Shown piece by piece: positions 33,496-43,372 of a DNA stretch of 64,000 bases. The DNA is taken from positions 1 through 64,000 of the forward strand of contig JAZOSU010000029.1 of assembly GCA_045657265.1 (NCBI GenBank). The letters are read 5' to 3'. This DNA comes from RGIG9041 sp045657265 (GTDB lineage: Bacteria; Bacillota; Clostridia; Oscillospirales; QAKW01). Under the pieces are notes generated by a model, which saw only the letters and a list, made by a program, of their open reading frames with translations, was not told where the DNA came from and did no database searches. Both the position numbers and the translations under genes were made by a program. Every line of letters begins with the position of its first letter. Position 1 is the stretch's first letter.

Positions 33496-36432
33496 TTATT
33501 CAGCAGGAAAAACTGCAGTAAGTACTGTATTGATTATATTATCACTTACAACGTTATCACCGAGATATCCGCTGTAAATTTCATATTCTTCAGCCCACTC
33601 GGCAGCTTTTTCGCCACTATCTGAACCTTCATAGAGATAAAGGTTTATTGAAGCAAGATTTGCAATGATGTTAATGTACTGAACTTCAGTTGTTGTTTCA
33701 TTTGCTTTAGGAGCAGGAGCTGTAGCTTTAAAACCGAGCTGTACGTAATCTTCATACCAACCTTCTTCAACTTCTCTGATATAGATTTCACCGTCTACAC
33801 CGTCAAAAGTGCCTTCGATATATGTAGGCTCGCTGCTTGAAGGGTTATCATCTTCGTTTTCATCCTCGTCATCGTCTTTAGGATCTTCAGTTTCCGGACT
33901 ATCTTCGCCGCCTTGAGATGGATCATTATCCTCACCGCCTTGAGATGGCTGATTATCCTCATCGCTACCGGGTTTGTTAACATCGTCAGGATTTTCCGAA
34001 GGCTGATTTTCGGGAGCTTGAGATTCTTTAACATCGATTTCGCCAAGCTCTTCTCCGCCTAAAGCTTCAAAGTTGATTTTCTCATCTTTACAGGTGATAA
34101 GCACACCGTATGTTTCATCGCCTTCAGGTGAACCGACCTGTAATTTTGAGTATGTGCCGCTTCCTGTAGATAAAATAGCTTTACCTGCCTGACCTGTTAC
34201 TGCTACGTTAACACCAATTGTACCAAACTGTGAAGTGAAGTTAGCACCTGCACAGTCAACAAGGTTGTCTGCGTTTGCAAAAACAATATTGTATGGGTTA
34301 GACAAACCTTTTCCACCGTATTTGTTAAGCCATGAAACCTGATCCTGACGAATTCTGTCAAAGTTTGCATAACCGTTGAATTTTTCTGCGCTGTCAGGAG
34401 CAGCAGTTGCAGTATCAAGACCGATAATATTTACTTTATCATATGTTGAGCTGAGGTAGAAAGTACCCTGAGCACCGTCTGATGTGTTTCTGATGTATTT
34501 CCATAAATGTGATGCAAAAGCACCTTTTGTTTCGTTTTCACCGCGAATAAACATAACGGGATATTTACCGCCGGTAATTGTATGTGTAACTTTAAGATAG
34601 TTACCAAATTCTTTTTCTGTATCAAGAGAGGTAACCATATTACCGAGAGTAACGAGCATATCAGGAGATTTATTACCTATTTCAGCTTTAACTTTTTCAG
34701 CATATGTAGAAGTTGTAATTCCTGTAACTGCAAGGAATGTAAATTTATTCTGCTTTGCGTTAGCTTCACCTTTAAAGCTTATTTGACCTGCTGATACGTA
34801 TGTACCGTATGATGTAGGCGGAGATGTAACGTAACCGCCGAATGTGTAGTTTATAACAACTCTTGATTTAGCTTCGTATTTACAGCTACCGAGAGATTCT
34901 TTAGGGATTTTTACAGAATGAGTAGAATCGGTTCTGATTTTACCGATTATCTGATCTTTATATCTATATGTGTTTGAACCTATTGTTACGACAACTTCAC
35001 CGGCAGCATCAATATCAGGTGTTGTCTGCCATACTACGTTGTAATATTTACCGCCGTCAAAAACTGTAGGTTTAACAGCAATTGCTGTTGTGTCGCTTGC
35101 GCCTTTGAGTGTTGCAGTTGTAACACCTGCAGCTGTAGGAACAGAGGTTACTGTTGTAGTAGGTTTGTCGGGCTGAGTCTGAGGCTTGATTTCAGGTGCT
35201 TCAGTTTCCTGTTTTGTTTCGCTCTGAGGCGCTGTTGTCTGCTGAGCAGATGCGCCTTTTTTGTAATTTTTAACAGGTGTTTTTCCTTCAATTGCAACAG
35301 AGCCTGCATCAGTGAAACCTTTGATCTGATATTCACCGTTTGTTATAGTTACAAGTGTTGTACGCATTGTGGTGTTGTTTTCATGAGCACCGTCATGCAG
35401 GAACGGGAAATCATAACCCTTAATATATTGGATTTTCTGAGCGTGAGTATGACCGTTGATATGAATGTCAGGATCATATTCCTTAACTCTGCTCATAAAA
35501 TCTTGGGTAGAATAGATATCTACAAGATTTTGAGAATGGCTTAAAGAAATACGATAAACAGCTTCGTCTGAAAAGCCTTCACAATTGTAGAACCAGTTGT
35601 ACTGTTCTGTTTTGTAATGCTCCATAGCATTAAGATCACCGTATTCCTTATGTTCGTCTATCTTATCTTCACCTGAAAAGGTAACAAGGAATTCGATTGG
35701 ACCGAATTTTACTCTTCCGTATAAATCGTCAGTTTCTTTGAAAGCGAAATAAGAGGGAAGTCTCTGAGCTGTGATACCACGGCATTCGTGGTTACCTGGA
35801 ACGTAGAGAATAGGTGTACCGTCAGCACCGAACTGTTCAAATGCCATGAGCAAAAGATTAAGATATGATTCTGTTGTCATGATAGATGTAACGTCACCGG
35901 GGAGAAGGATAAGATCAACGCCTCCCATATAATTGTTGAGCGAGTAGGTAGATCTTGCAAGAGGACCCTGGCTGTGTGTATCGTAAAGATGTATGTCAGA
36001 GAAACAACCGATTTTAATGTTATCTGTCTTTCCTGACCACTTAACTTTACCTTCTTTTGAAACAGTTGCGCCAAGTTTAAGATTGAATCCTGTTCGGCTT
36101 TCAACAATAGCTGATGTAGCTGTGTATTTCTGAGCAGCATTAAGATGCTCCATAGGTATACGTACAGCATGAATTTTTTCATCTGAAACTATTGCACCGT
36201 CTTTTTCATCATATACGGTATAAGTCTGATTATTGTATTTATAGGTAACGTAGCCTATACTTTCAACATTCGTTTTCCATACGATGTTGTAATCTGTTTC
36301 ACCGCCTAAAAGGACAGCGGGACTGTATACAAAGCTGATATTTCCCGCAGCATTAACCGATACCGGAAACACTGAAATAAGGGATATCAACATAAGAACA
36401 GTCAGTAATGTCGATATAATTCTTTTTTTCAT
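33496..36432 (-). CDS. Large secreted metallophosphoesterase with a decayed second catalytic domain
   Basis: The 978-residue protein has a signal peptide (KKRIISTLLTVLMLISLISV, cleavage near AAG at about residue 30). A beta-sandwich-like N-domain is followed by a calcineurin-type phosphoesterase domain with its metal ligands: CFSDIHLYDTHS near residue 141, LLPGDVTS near 177, YVPGNHECRG near 210 and HINGHTHAQ near 327. A Thr/Pro/Gln linker leads to a second beta-sandwich plus phosphoesterase-like unit (LAVTGITTSTYA, VTLGNMVTS, FIRGENETKG) in which the Asp, His and Asn ligands are replaced. The C-terminus has an acidic linker with two Q-G-G-E-D repeats and a final globular domain. Outer-surface phosphate-ester hydrolysis is likely. 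Confidence 0.82.
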   Translation of the reverse strand: MKKRIISTLLTVLMLISLISVFPVSVNAAGNISFVYSPAVLLGGETDYNIVWKTNVESIGYVTYKYNNQTYTVYDEKDGAIVSDEKIHAVRIPMEHLNAAQKYTATSAIVESRTGFNLKLGATVSKEGKVKWSGKTDNIKIGCFSDIHLYDTHSQGPLARSTYSLNNYMGGVDLILLPGDVTSIMTTESYLNLLLMAFEQFGADGTPILYVPGNHECRGITAQRLPSYFAFKETDDLYGRVKFGPIEFLVTFSGEDKIDEHKEYGDLNAMEHYKTEQYNWFYNCEGFSDEAVYRISLSHSQNLVDIYSTQDFMSRVKEYDPDIHINGHTHAQKIQYIKGYDFPFLHDGAHENNTTMRTTLVTITNGEYQIKGFTDAGSVAIEGKTPVKNYKKGASAQQTTAPQSETKQETEAPEIKPQTQPDKPTTTVTSVPTAAGVTTATLKGASDTTAIAVKPTVFDGGKYYNVVWQTTPDIDAAGEVVVTIGSNTYRYKDQIIGKIRTDSTHSVKIPKESLGSCKYEAKSRVVINYTFGGYVTSPPTSYGTYVSAGQISFKGEANAKQNKFTFLAVTGITTSTYAEKVKAEIGNKSPDMLVTLGNMVTSLDTEKEFGNYLKVTHTITGGKYPVMFIRGENETKGAFASHLWKYIRNTSDGAQGTFYLSSTYDKVNIIGLDTATAAPDSAEKFNGYANFDRIRQDQVSWLNKYGGKGLSNPYNIVFANADNLVDCAGANFTSQFGTIGVNVAVTGQAGKAILSTGSGTYSKLQVGSPEGDETYGVLITCKDEKINFEALGGEELGEIDVKESQAPENQPSENPDDVNKPGSDEDNQPSQGGEDNDPSQGGEDSPETEDPKDDDEDENEDDNPSSSEPTYIEGTFDGVDGEIYIREVEEGWYEDYVQLGFKATAPAPKANETTTEVQYINIIANLASINLYLYEGSDSGEKAAEWAEEYEIYSGYLGDNVVSDNIINTVLTAVFPAE

Positions 36433-36461
36433 ATTACACCTCTGCGTATAAAAGTAATTGT

Positions 36462-36490
36462 ATTATATAGTATTTATTAATATTAGTCAA
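36462..36490 (-). promoter_or_regulatory. Sigma-70 promoter of the metallophosphoesterase gene
   Basis: Minus-strand TTGACT (36490-36485) and TATAAT (36467-36462) have a 17-base spacer, 29 bases before the start codon, which has a GAGGTG ribosome site. Confidence 0.8.
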
Positions 36491-36607
36491 TAGTTTTAAA
36501 CATTCAGTTTTTTGTTCGATAAAAGCAAAGTAAAAATACGTTTAGTTTATTTTTACGAAAAATTTATTCATATTTGTGATAAAATGCACAAAAATCAATG
36601 TTTTGAC

Positions 36608-36650
36608 AAAAAAAGCAACAAAGAAACAAACTTTTCTTTGTTGCTTTTTT
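36608..36650. terminator. Terminator downstream of the ABC exporter operon
   Basis: AAAGCAACAAAGAA (36612-36625) pairs with TTCTTTGTTGCTTT (36634-36647) and is flanked by A- and T-tracts on both sides. It is placed to stop minus-strand transcription from the exporter genes. The rest of 36433-36693 holds only the promoter at 36462-36490. Confidence 0.8.
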
Positions 36651-36693
36651 ATAAAATTACAATAAAAATTTTGTTGTAAGTGCCAAAATTAAA

Positions 36694-38502
36694 TTATTTT
36701 GCAATAGGCTCTGAATTCTTGAGCTGAGCAGTGTATAAATCGTAATATAAACCGCCTTTTTCGAGCAGTTCTTTGTGTGAACCGCTCTCTGCAATGCCTT
36801 TGTTGTCTATGTACATAATAGTATCACAGTTGATAATTGTAGAAAGTCTGTGAGCAATAACAAAAGAAGTTCTTTCTTTCATCATCTTTTCAATGCCCTG
36901 TTGAACAAGCTGTTCTGTTTCGGTGTCTATAGAAGATGTTGCTTCGTCAAGAATAAGAATGGCAGGGTCTGAAAGTACTGTACGGGCAAAACATATAAGC
37001 TGTCTTTGTCCTTGTGAGAGCATAGAATCTTTTTCGTTTACAACAGTGTCGTAGCCGTCTTCTAAGTTCATTATAAATTCGTGAGCAGATACTGTTTTGG
37101 CTGCCTCAATTATTTCTTCGTCTGTGGCATCAAGCTTGCCGTAACGGATGTTGTCTTTTATAGTCCCTGAAAAGATAAAACTGTCTTGAAGCATAATGCC
37201 CATACTGTTACGGAGCGATTTGAGTGTCACGTCGTGAATGTTGTGACCGTCAATGCGTATTTCTCCACCTTGTATGTCGTAAAATCTGCAAAGCAGATTG
37301 ACAACAGTACTTTTTCCTGCGCCTGTAGGTCCTACCAAAGCAAAACTTTTGCCTTTGTCAGCTTTGAAACTTACGTTTTCAAGTATGTTTTTGCCTTCTT
37401 CATATGCAAAAGTAACGTTGTCGTATTCAACAACACCTTGAACGGCGGGAAGGTCTTTTGCTCCTTCTATATCTTCTATTTCTACTTTTTCGTCAAGAGT
37501 ATCGAATATGCGTTCAAGATATGAACCTGTGTTTACCAGCTGATTATATATGTCACCCATACTCTGAATAGGCGCCCAGAAACGCACGGCATAGGATGCC
37601 ATTGCAATGATAACACCTGCAGAATAATTGTGGTTTGCAAAAATTACGATTGCAGCAACATATAAAAATGCACGTACAATATTGGTGAGGTTTTCAACTA
37701 TAAAACCAACGGTTCTTGAAATGAAAGATGCTTTCATCCAGGCTTTTTTGAGTTCAAGGGAGAGATTTCTGAATATACCTCTGTTTATTTCTTCGCGGTT
37801 GAATGCCTGAGTGATTTGCATACCGTTGATTGACTCGGAAATGTAAGCTGTTACGTTTGAGTTTTTTGCAGATACGTTTGTCCAGGCTTCTCTTTGTTTC
37901 TTTTTGATTATAAGCATATAACCAATAAACAGGGGAAGTCCCGAAAGAACTACAAGAGATAAGTATAAATCAAGACTCATCATAAAAAATATTATGATGA
38001 ATATGCTTGAAAATTGCACAACAAAGTTTATAAGACCGTTGGACAGAAAATCCGCTACGTTGTTTACATAATGAACCACACGGACAAGTATTTTGCCTCT
38101 CGGACGACTGTCAAAATAGTTAAACGATAGTTTTTGTATGTGGGCAAATATATCAACACGTATTTCGTGGACAATCTGCTGACCTGCTTTGGTTACGACT
38201 TTGGTGCGTAAAAAGGCAAAGAGTTCACTTATTGCAAGACATCCTAAATACACTGCACCTATAAGAATTACCTTTTTGATGTCCTGATCTTTTGTAGCTT
38301 CGCTTGTTTTTTCAACTACGTCAACTACCTGCTTTACAAAAAGCGGACCCAAAAGAGCAAGTACCGTATTCGCAAGACTTAAAAAGGTGCCGAAAAGAAG
38401 CAGACCTAAGGAATGTTTGATGTAAATTCCGCAACGTTTGAAATTCCCTAAATTAAATGGGGTTTCAAGAGATTCGTCAATGTCATATTTATTTCTTGCC
38501 AT
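36694..38502 (-). CDS. ABC exporter half-transporter, subunit B (consensus ATPase residues)
   Basis: The 602-residue type IV ABC exporter has six membrane helices (residues about 30-320) followed by an ATPase domain. Walker A is VGPTGAGKSTVVNLL near 390. The signature is the non-canonical LSQGQRQLICFA near 495, and Walker B is AILILDEATSSID near 515 with the catalytic glutamate present. It overlaps its partner gene by 14 bases. Together they form a heterodimer like TM287/288 or BmrCD: this subunit supplies the intact Walker B and the partner supplies the canonical signature. Substrate is unknown; drug, lipid or peptide export are all possible. Confidence 0.88.
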   Translation of the reverse strand: MARNKYDIDESLETPFNLGNFKRCGIYIKHSLGLLLFGTFLSLANTVLALLGPLFVKQVVDVVEKTSEATKDQDIKKVILIGAVYLGCLAISELFAFLRTKVVTKAGQQIVHEIRVDIFAHIQKLSFNYFDSRPRGKILVRVVHYVNNVADFLSNGLINFVVQFSSIFIIIFFMMSLDLYLSLVVLSGLPLFIGYMLIIKKKQREAWTNVSAKNSNVTAYISESINGMQITQAFNREEINRGIFRNLSLELKKAWMKASFISRTVGFIVENLTNIVRAFLYVAAIVIFANHNYSAGVIIAMASYAVRFWAPIQSMGDIYNQLVNTGSYLERIFDTLDEKVEIEDIEGAKDLPAVQGVVEYDNVTFAYEEGKNILENVSFKADKGKSFALVGPTGAGKSTVVNLLCRFYDIQGGEIRIDGHNIHDVTLKSLRNSMGIMLQDSFIFSGTIKDNIRYGKLDATDEEIIEAAKTVSAHEFIMNLEDGYDTVVNEKDSMLSQGQRQLICFARTVLSDPAILILDEATSSIDTETEQLVQQGIEKMMKERTSFVIAHRLSTIINCDTIMYIDNKGIAESGSHKELLEKGGLYYDLYTAQLKNSEPIAK

Positions 38503-40249
38503 TATTCACAACCTCCTCACTGCCTTGCTGACTTATGTTGTAAACAGAAGTATAGTATCCTCCTGCATTTACAAGCTCATCATGAGTACCTTCTTCAGTT
38601 ATTCTTCCTTTTTCAATAATCAGTATTTTATCAGCGCCAACAACAGATGTTATACGCTGAGCGACGATGATTTTTATTTTGTTGCTGATTTTACGAAGCT
38701 CGGAAAGTATAAGAGATTCGGTTTCCATATCTACCGCTGAGGTAGTGTCGTCAAGAATTATAAGAGATGATTTTTTAGCAACTGCACGGGCAAGGGCAAT
38801 TCTCTGTCTTTGTCCGCCTGAAAGACCTACGCCGCGTTCACCGATAATAGTGTTGTAACCTTCAGAAAGTTTTTCAATAAATTCAGCCGCTTGAGCGCTT
38901 TCGGCATAGTGCTTGACTTCTTCAATTGGAATGTCAGGGTTTGAATAAGCTATATTTTCTTCAATAGTATCAGAAAACAAAAATACGTCCTGTGTACTAA
39001 GCGCAATCATCTGACGGAGCTTGTTAAGATCCATATTGCGTATGTCTATGTTGTTAATGAGAACCTGACCGCAAGATGGATCGTAAAGTCTCAGAAGCAT
39101 GGAAATAAGCATCGTTTTTCCTGCGCCTGTAGGACCCATTATTGCAACTGTTTCACCCTTGTGAATAGTGAAACTTACGTGGTCGAGAACCATCTGATTG
39201 TCAATAATAAGAGTAACGTCACGGAATTCAATCTTCCAGATTTTACCATCGGTGCTTTCGATTTTTTCAGGATTTTCAATATCTGATACTGCATTGTAAA
39301 GTGAAGATACTTTATCAACTGAAACGTTGAAGTGCTGAATCTGCGATACAGATACAGAAAAGTCACGTACTCTTGCAACAATGTTGAATATCATTGAATT
39401 GAATACCATAAGACTTCCCACTGTAACGCCTGTTTTGAGTATGATAAGGATACCGCATACTACTAAAACGATAACACGCATAAGCTCACCGCAAACGTGA
39501 ATGGGAGTTGCGTATTTAAGACGTTTGATGGCGTTTCCTACAGCCATGTCACGATAACCTGTGCTTTCTTCCACGAGCCTGTCAATTTCGTGATCTTCTC
39601 TTGCAAATGCTTTGACTACACGGTATGCACCGAGATTCTCGTTTACAAAAGAGTTCATATCAGAAAATTTGTCACGTAAATTTTTATGTAAAAGCTTTGT
39701 TTTAGTTACAAGAATGAGAGTGAATATGGCAATAAAAGGAATGAATGCAAAAAGCATCCCTGCTGTAAGCATACTGTTTGTTGCGAGGATTACAAATGTA
39801 AAAATCAGAGAAAAAACGTCGCTTACAAGCATGTATATGTGATGACAGAAAAAATCACGGATTACATTTATATCTGTAGTCATCTGAGAAATGAGTTCAC
39901 CGCTGGAATTGTGAGAATAAAAAGAAGTGTCCATTGTTTGAAGCTTTGCATAAAGCTTTTCACGTATTCCGCAAGCAATGTGCTCGGAGGTTTCTCTCAT
40001 AGTAAGGTTATTTGCTGTTCTCAAAAGAGAACAGGTCAGCGTTGTACCTACTAATAAAATAATGTAGTACCATAATTTGTTCACCTTGTCAGGTGCGTTC
40101 GGTTGATAGATGACCTTGTCTACAATATCGCCTATTATTACCGACGGCAAAAGATTAAGCAAAGCAACTATGATAATAGAAAGCATTGCCGAAATGTATA
40201 ATATCTTTCGCCCTTTAAAATTGGATAACACAAAACCATATCTTTTCAT
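38489..40249 (-). CDS. ABC exporter half-transporter, subunit A (degenerate Walker B)
   Basis: The 586-residue half-transporter is read from ATG 40249. The in-frame ATG at 40270 is rejected because the GGGAG ribosome site falls between the two. Six membrane helices precede an ATPase domain with MGPTGAGKTMLIS near residue 360 and canonical signature VGLSGGQRQRIALARA near 460. Walker B is IILDDTTSAVD, where an aspartate replaces the catalytic glutamate. This is the classical degenerate half-site of heterodimeric exporters. It is the first gene of the pair and has its own promoter. Confidence 0.88.
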   Translation of the reverse strand: MKRYGFVLSNFKGRKILYISAMLSIIIVALLNLLPSVIIGDIVDKVIYQPNAPDKVNKLWYYIILLVGTTLTCSLLRTANNLTMRETSEHIACGIREKLYAKLQTMDTSFYSHNSSGELISQMTTDINVIRDFFCHHIYMLVSDVFSLIFTFVILATNSMLTAGMLFAFIPFIAIFTLILVTKTKLLHKNLRDKFSDMNSFVNENLGAYRVVKAFAREDHEIDRLVEESTGYRDMAVGNAIKRLKYATPIHVCGELMRVIVLVVCGILIILKTGVTVGSLMVFNSMIFNIVARVRDFSVSVSQIQHFNVSVDKVSSLYNAVSDIENPEKIESTDGKIWKIEFRDVTLIIDNQMVLDHVSFTIHKGETVAIMGPTGAGKTMLISMLLRLYDPSCGQVLINNIDIRNMDLNKLRQMIALSTQDVFLFSDTIEENIAYSNPDIPIEEVKHYAESAQAAEFIEKLSEGYNTIIGERGVGLSGGQRQRIALARAVAKKSSLIILDDTTSAVDMETESLILSELRKISNKIKIIVAQRITSVVGADKILIIEKGRITEEGTHDELVNAGGYYTSVYNISQQGSEEVVNNGKK

Positions 40250-40306
40250 TTTAATTCTCCCTTCAAACAATGATTAAAATAATATTTTCCGGTGTGTTTC
40301 ACCTGT

Positions 40307-40334
40307 ATTATAACCCACTTGTTTGAATTTTCAA
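40307..40334 (-). promoter_or_regulatory. Sigma-70 promoter of the ABC exporter operon
   Basis: Minus-strand TTGAAA (40334-40329) and TATAAT (40312-40307) have a 16-base spacer, about 60 bases before the start codon. Confidence 0.65.
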
Positions 40335-40382
40335 GCGTTTTTAACGAAATAAAAAATAAATAATTTATTTTGCTAAAAGGTA

Positions 40383-40410
40383 TTGTTAAATCTAAAAAAT
40401 ATGTTATAAT
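40383..40410 (+). promoter_or_regulatory. Sigma-70 promoter of ppdK
   Basis: TTGTTA (40383-40388) and TATAAT (40405-40410), 16 bases apart, lie 56 bases before the ppdK start and upstream of its GGAGG ribosome site at 40453-40457. Confidence 0.65.
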
Positions 40411-40465
40411 ATGTGTTGGCATTTATTGTATTTTAATATGTATATTAAATTTGGAGGTAAATAAA

Positions 40466-43096
40466 ATGGCAAAAAAATTCGTTTATTTGTTCAAAGAAGG
40501 CGATGCCACAATGAGAAATCTTCTCGGTGGTAAAGGTGCAAACCTCGCTGAAATGACAAAAATGGGTCTTCCTGTACCTCAGGGCTTTACTGTAACAACA
40601 GAAGCTTGTACACAGTACTATGAAGACGGCAGAAAAATCAACGATGAAATCCAGGCTGAGATTATGGCTAACATCGACAAGATGGAAGAAATCACCGGCA
40701 AAAAATTCGGTGATATGGAAAATCCTCTTCTCGTTTCAGTTCGTTCTGGTGCTCGTGCTTCAATGCCGGGTATGATGGATACAATCCTTAACCTTGGTCT
40801 TAATGAAGAAGTTGTAGAAGTTATGTCTGCAAAATCAGGCAATCCCCGTTGGGCTTGGGACTGCTACAGAAGATTTATCCAGATGTACTCAGACGTAGTT
40901 ATGGAAGTTGGTAAGAAATACTTTGAAGAACTTATCGACAAAATGAAAGAAGAAAAAGGCGTTACACAGGACGTTGACCTTACAGCAGAAGATCTTAAAA
41001 CACTTGCTGGTCAGTTCAAAGCTGAATATAAAGCAAAAATCGGTAAAGACTTCCCCACAGATCCTAAAGAACAGCTTATGGGTGCTGTTGAAGCCGTGTT
41101 CCGTTCATGGGACAACCCCAGAGCTAACGTATACCGTCGTGACAATGATATCCCTTATTCATGGGGTACAGCTGTTAACGTACAGATGATGGCTTTCGGT
41201 AATATGGGTGATAACTGTGGTACAGGTGTTGCATTTACTCGTGACCCTGCTACAGGTGATAAAGGCCTTATGGGTGAATTCCTTACAAATGCACAGGGTG
41301 AAGACGTTGTTGCCGGCGTTCGTACTCCAATGCCGATCGCTGAAATGGCTGAAAAATTCCCTGCAGCTTTTGAAGAGTTCAATAAAGTATGTGCTATCCT
41401 TGAAGATCACTACAGAGATATGCAGGATATGGAATTTACTGTTGAAGACGGTAAACTTTATATGCTCCAGACAAGAAACGGTAAGAGAACAGCTAAAGCT
41501 GCTCTTAAAATAGCTTGTGACCTCGTTGATGAAGGTATGATCGATGAGAAACAGGCAGTTGCAATGATCGACCCAAGAAACCTTGATACACTTCTCCATC
41601 CTCAGTTTGATGCTAAAGCTCTTAAAGCTGCAACACCTGCAGGTAAAGGTCTTGGAGCATCACCTGGTGCTGCTTGCGGTAAAGTAGTATTTACAGCAGA
41701 AGATGCAGTTGAATGGAACGCAAGAGGCGAAAAAGTAGTTCTTGTTCGTCTTGAAACTTCACCTGAAGACATTACAGGTATGAAAGCTGCACAGGGTATT
41801 CTTACAGTTCGTGGTGGTATGACATCACACGCTGCCGTTGTTGCTCGTGGTATGGGTACATGCTGCGTATCAGGCTGTGGCGAAATCAAAATGGACGAAG
41901 AAAACAAAAAATTTGAACTTGCCGGCAAAACATACGTTGAAGGTGACTTTATCTCAATCGACGGTTCAACAGGTAATATCTACGATGGTATTATCCCAAC
42001 AGTTGATGCTGAAATCGCTGGTGAATTCGGTAGAATTATGGATTGGGCTGATAAATACAGAACACTTAAAGTTCGTACAAATGCTGATACACCTGCAGAT
42101 GCTAAAAAAGCTCGTGAGCTTGGTGCTGAAGGTATCGGTCTTTGCCGTACAGAACATATGTTCTTTGAAGAAGCAAGAATTGCTGCATTCCGTGAAATGA
42201 TCTGTGCAGATACAGTCGAAGAAAGAGAAGCTGCTCTTGAAAAGATTCTTCCTTATCAGCAGGGCGACTTTGAGAAGATTTACGAAGCACTCGAAGGTAC
42301 TCCCGTTTGTATCCGTTTCCTTGATCCACCTCTTCATGAGTTCGTTCCTACAGAAGAAGCTGACATTGAACTTCTTGCAAAAGCTCAGGGCAAAACAGTT
42401 GAAGATATCAAAAATATCATAGCAAGTCTCCACGAATTCAACCCAATGATGGGTCACCGTGGTTGCCGTCTTGCAGTAACATATCCTGAAATTGCAAAAA
42501 TGCAGACATCTGCTGTTATCCGCGCAGCTATCAACGTTCAGAAAGCACACGCTGACTGGAATGTAGTTCCTGAAATTATGATTCCTCTTACAGGCGAACT
42601 TAAAGAACTTAAATTCGTTAAAGATGTAGTTGTAGCTACAGCTGATGCTGAGATCGCTGCTGCAGGCGTAGATCTCAAGTACGAAGTAGGTACAATGATG
42701 GAAATCCCAAGAGCTTGTCTTACAGCAGACGAAATCGCTAAAGAAGCTGAATTCTTCTGCTTCGGTACAAATGACCTTACACAGATGACATTCGGCTTCA
42801 GCCGTGATGATGCTGGTAAGTTCCTCGAAGCATACTACGACAAGAAAATCTACGAAAACGATCCATTTGCAAAACTCGACCAGACTGGTGTTGGTAAGCT
42901 TATGGAAATGGCACTCAAACTTGGTAAACCTGTTAACCCCAACCTCCACTGCGGTATCTGCGGTGAGCACGGTGGTGACCCTGTTTCTGTTGAGTTCTGC
43001 CATGCAATTGGTCTTGACTATGTATCATGCTCACCTTTCCGTGTGCCGATCGCAAGACTTGCTGCTGCTCAGGCTGCTATAAAGTCTGGCAAGTAA
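40466..43096 (+). CDS. ppdK: Pyruvate, phosphate dikinase
   Basis: ATG 40466 follows GGAGG at 40453-40457. The upstream in-frame ATG at 40370 is excluded because it would precede the promoter -10 element. The 876-residue product has the nucleotide-binding start GGKGANLAEMTKMGLPVPQG near residue 20, the phosphohistidine loop GGMTSHAAVVARGMGTCC near 451, the PEP/pyruvate-binding part FFCFGTNDLTQMTFGFSRDD near 766, and the catalytic Cys in NLHCGICGEHGGDP near 830. The enzyme interconverts pyruvate, ATP and phosphate with PEP, AMP and PPi, a hallmark of PPi-using anaerobic glycolysis. Its codon use is strongly biased, suggesting high expression. Confidence 0.96.
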   Translation: MAKKFVYLFKEGDATMRNLLGGKGANLAEMTKMGLPVPQGFTVTTEACTQYYEDGRKINDEIQAEIMANIDKMEEITGKKFGDMENPLLVSVRSGARASMPGMMDTILNLGLNEEVVEVMSAKSGNPRWAWDCYRRFIQMYSDVVMEVGKKYFEELIDKMKEEKGVTQDVDLTAEDLKTLAGQFKAEYKAKIGKDFPTDPKEQLMGAVEAVFRSWDNPRANVYRRDNDIPYSWGTAVNVQMMAFGNMGDNCGTGVAFTRDPATGDKGLMGEFLTNAQGEDVVAGVRTPMPIAEMAEKFPAAFEEFNKVCAILEDHYRDMQDMEFTVEDGKLYMLQTRNGKRTAKAALKIACDLVDEGMIDEKQAVAMIDPRNLDTLLHPQFDAKALKAATPAGKGLGASPGAACGKVVFTAEDAVEWNARGEKVVLVRLETSPEDITGMKAAQGILTVRGGMTSHAAVVARGMGTCCVSGCGEIKMDEENKKFELAGKTYVEGDFISIDGSTGNIYDGIIPTVDAEIAGEFGRIMDWADKYRTLKVRTNADTPADAKKARELGAEGIGLCRTEHMFFEEARIAAFREMICADTVEEREAALEKILPYQQGDFEKIYEALEGTPVCIRFLDPPLHEFVPTEEADIELLAKAQGKTVEDIKNIIASLHEFNPMMGHRGCRLAVTYPEIAKMQTSAVIRAAINVQKAHADWNVVPEIMIPLTGELKELKFVKDVVVATADAEIAAAGVDLKYEVGTMMEIPRACLTADEIAKEAEFFCFGTNDLTQMTFGFSRDDAGKFLEAYYDKKIYENDPFAKLDQTGVGKLMEMALKLGKPVNPNLHCGICGEHGGDPVSVEFCHAIGLDYVSCSPFRVPIARLAAAQAAIKSGK

Positions 43097-43099
43097 TTC

Positions 43100-43224
43100 C
43101 GGCTTACTTTAACTTTGCAGAATTTACGCTCACCGAAAAGGATGCTAAGGAATATAAATATTCCAAATCCACAAAACAATGTGTGCATAAATGGAAAGAT
43201 ATTAAAGTAAAACTGTTTATCTAA
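43100..43224 (+). other. Open stretch of unrecognised coding-like sequence after ppdK
   Basis: Between the ppdK stop and its terminator, one frame stays open for 41 codons: PAYFNFAEFTLTEKDAKEYK, then YSKSTKQCVHKWKDIKVKLF, then a stop. It has no start codon or ribosome site of its own in this interval, and I do not recognise it. It could be the C-terminal stub of a deleted gene. The rest of 43225-43371 holds the ppdK terminator and a promoter. Confidence 0.25.
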
Positions 43225-43227
43225 ACC

Positions 43228-43266
43228 AACTCCCCGATTACAGCAATGTAATCGGGGAGTTTTTTG
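43228..43266 (+). terminator. Rho-independent terminator after ppdK
   Basis: AACTCCCCGATTACA (43228-43242) pairs perfectly with TGTAATCGGGGAGTT (43247-43261) around a GCAA tetraloop, then TTTTTT. Confidence 0.92.
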
Positions 43267-43321
43267 CGATTACAGATGAATGTAATATATAATCAAAAAA
43301 GGTATTTAAAAACTTAATTAG

Positions 43322-43349
43322 TTGAGTTTTTTATTTTTATATGTATAAT
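43322..43349 (+). promoter_or_regulatory. Promoter before the nucleotidyltransferase fragment
   Basis: TTGAGT (43322-43327), 16 bases, TATAAT (43344-43349), followed by GGAGG at 43359-43363 and ATG 43373. It now drives only a mosaic pseudogene. Confidence 0.55.
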
Positions 43350-43372
43350 TAAATTAATGGAGGTAACAATTA

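Noticed and set aside
33900..33970. Short repeats in the metallophosphoesterase gene considered as a repeat array
   Set aside because: They encode two copies of an acidic Gly/Glu/Asp linker within one reading frame and have no CRISPR-like spacing.
41966..43003. Long minus-strand open frame (345 codons) inside ppdK
   Set aside because: It is fully antisense to a highly conserved, codon-biased gene, has no ribosome site or known domain, and its Cys/Phe/Ser-rich product is typical of the shadow of a biased gene.
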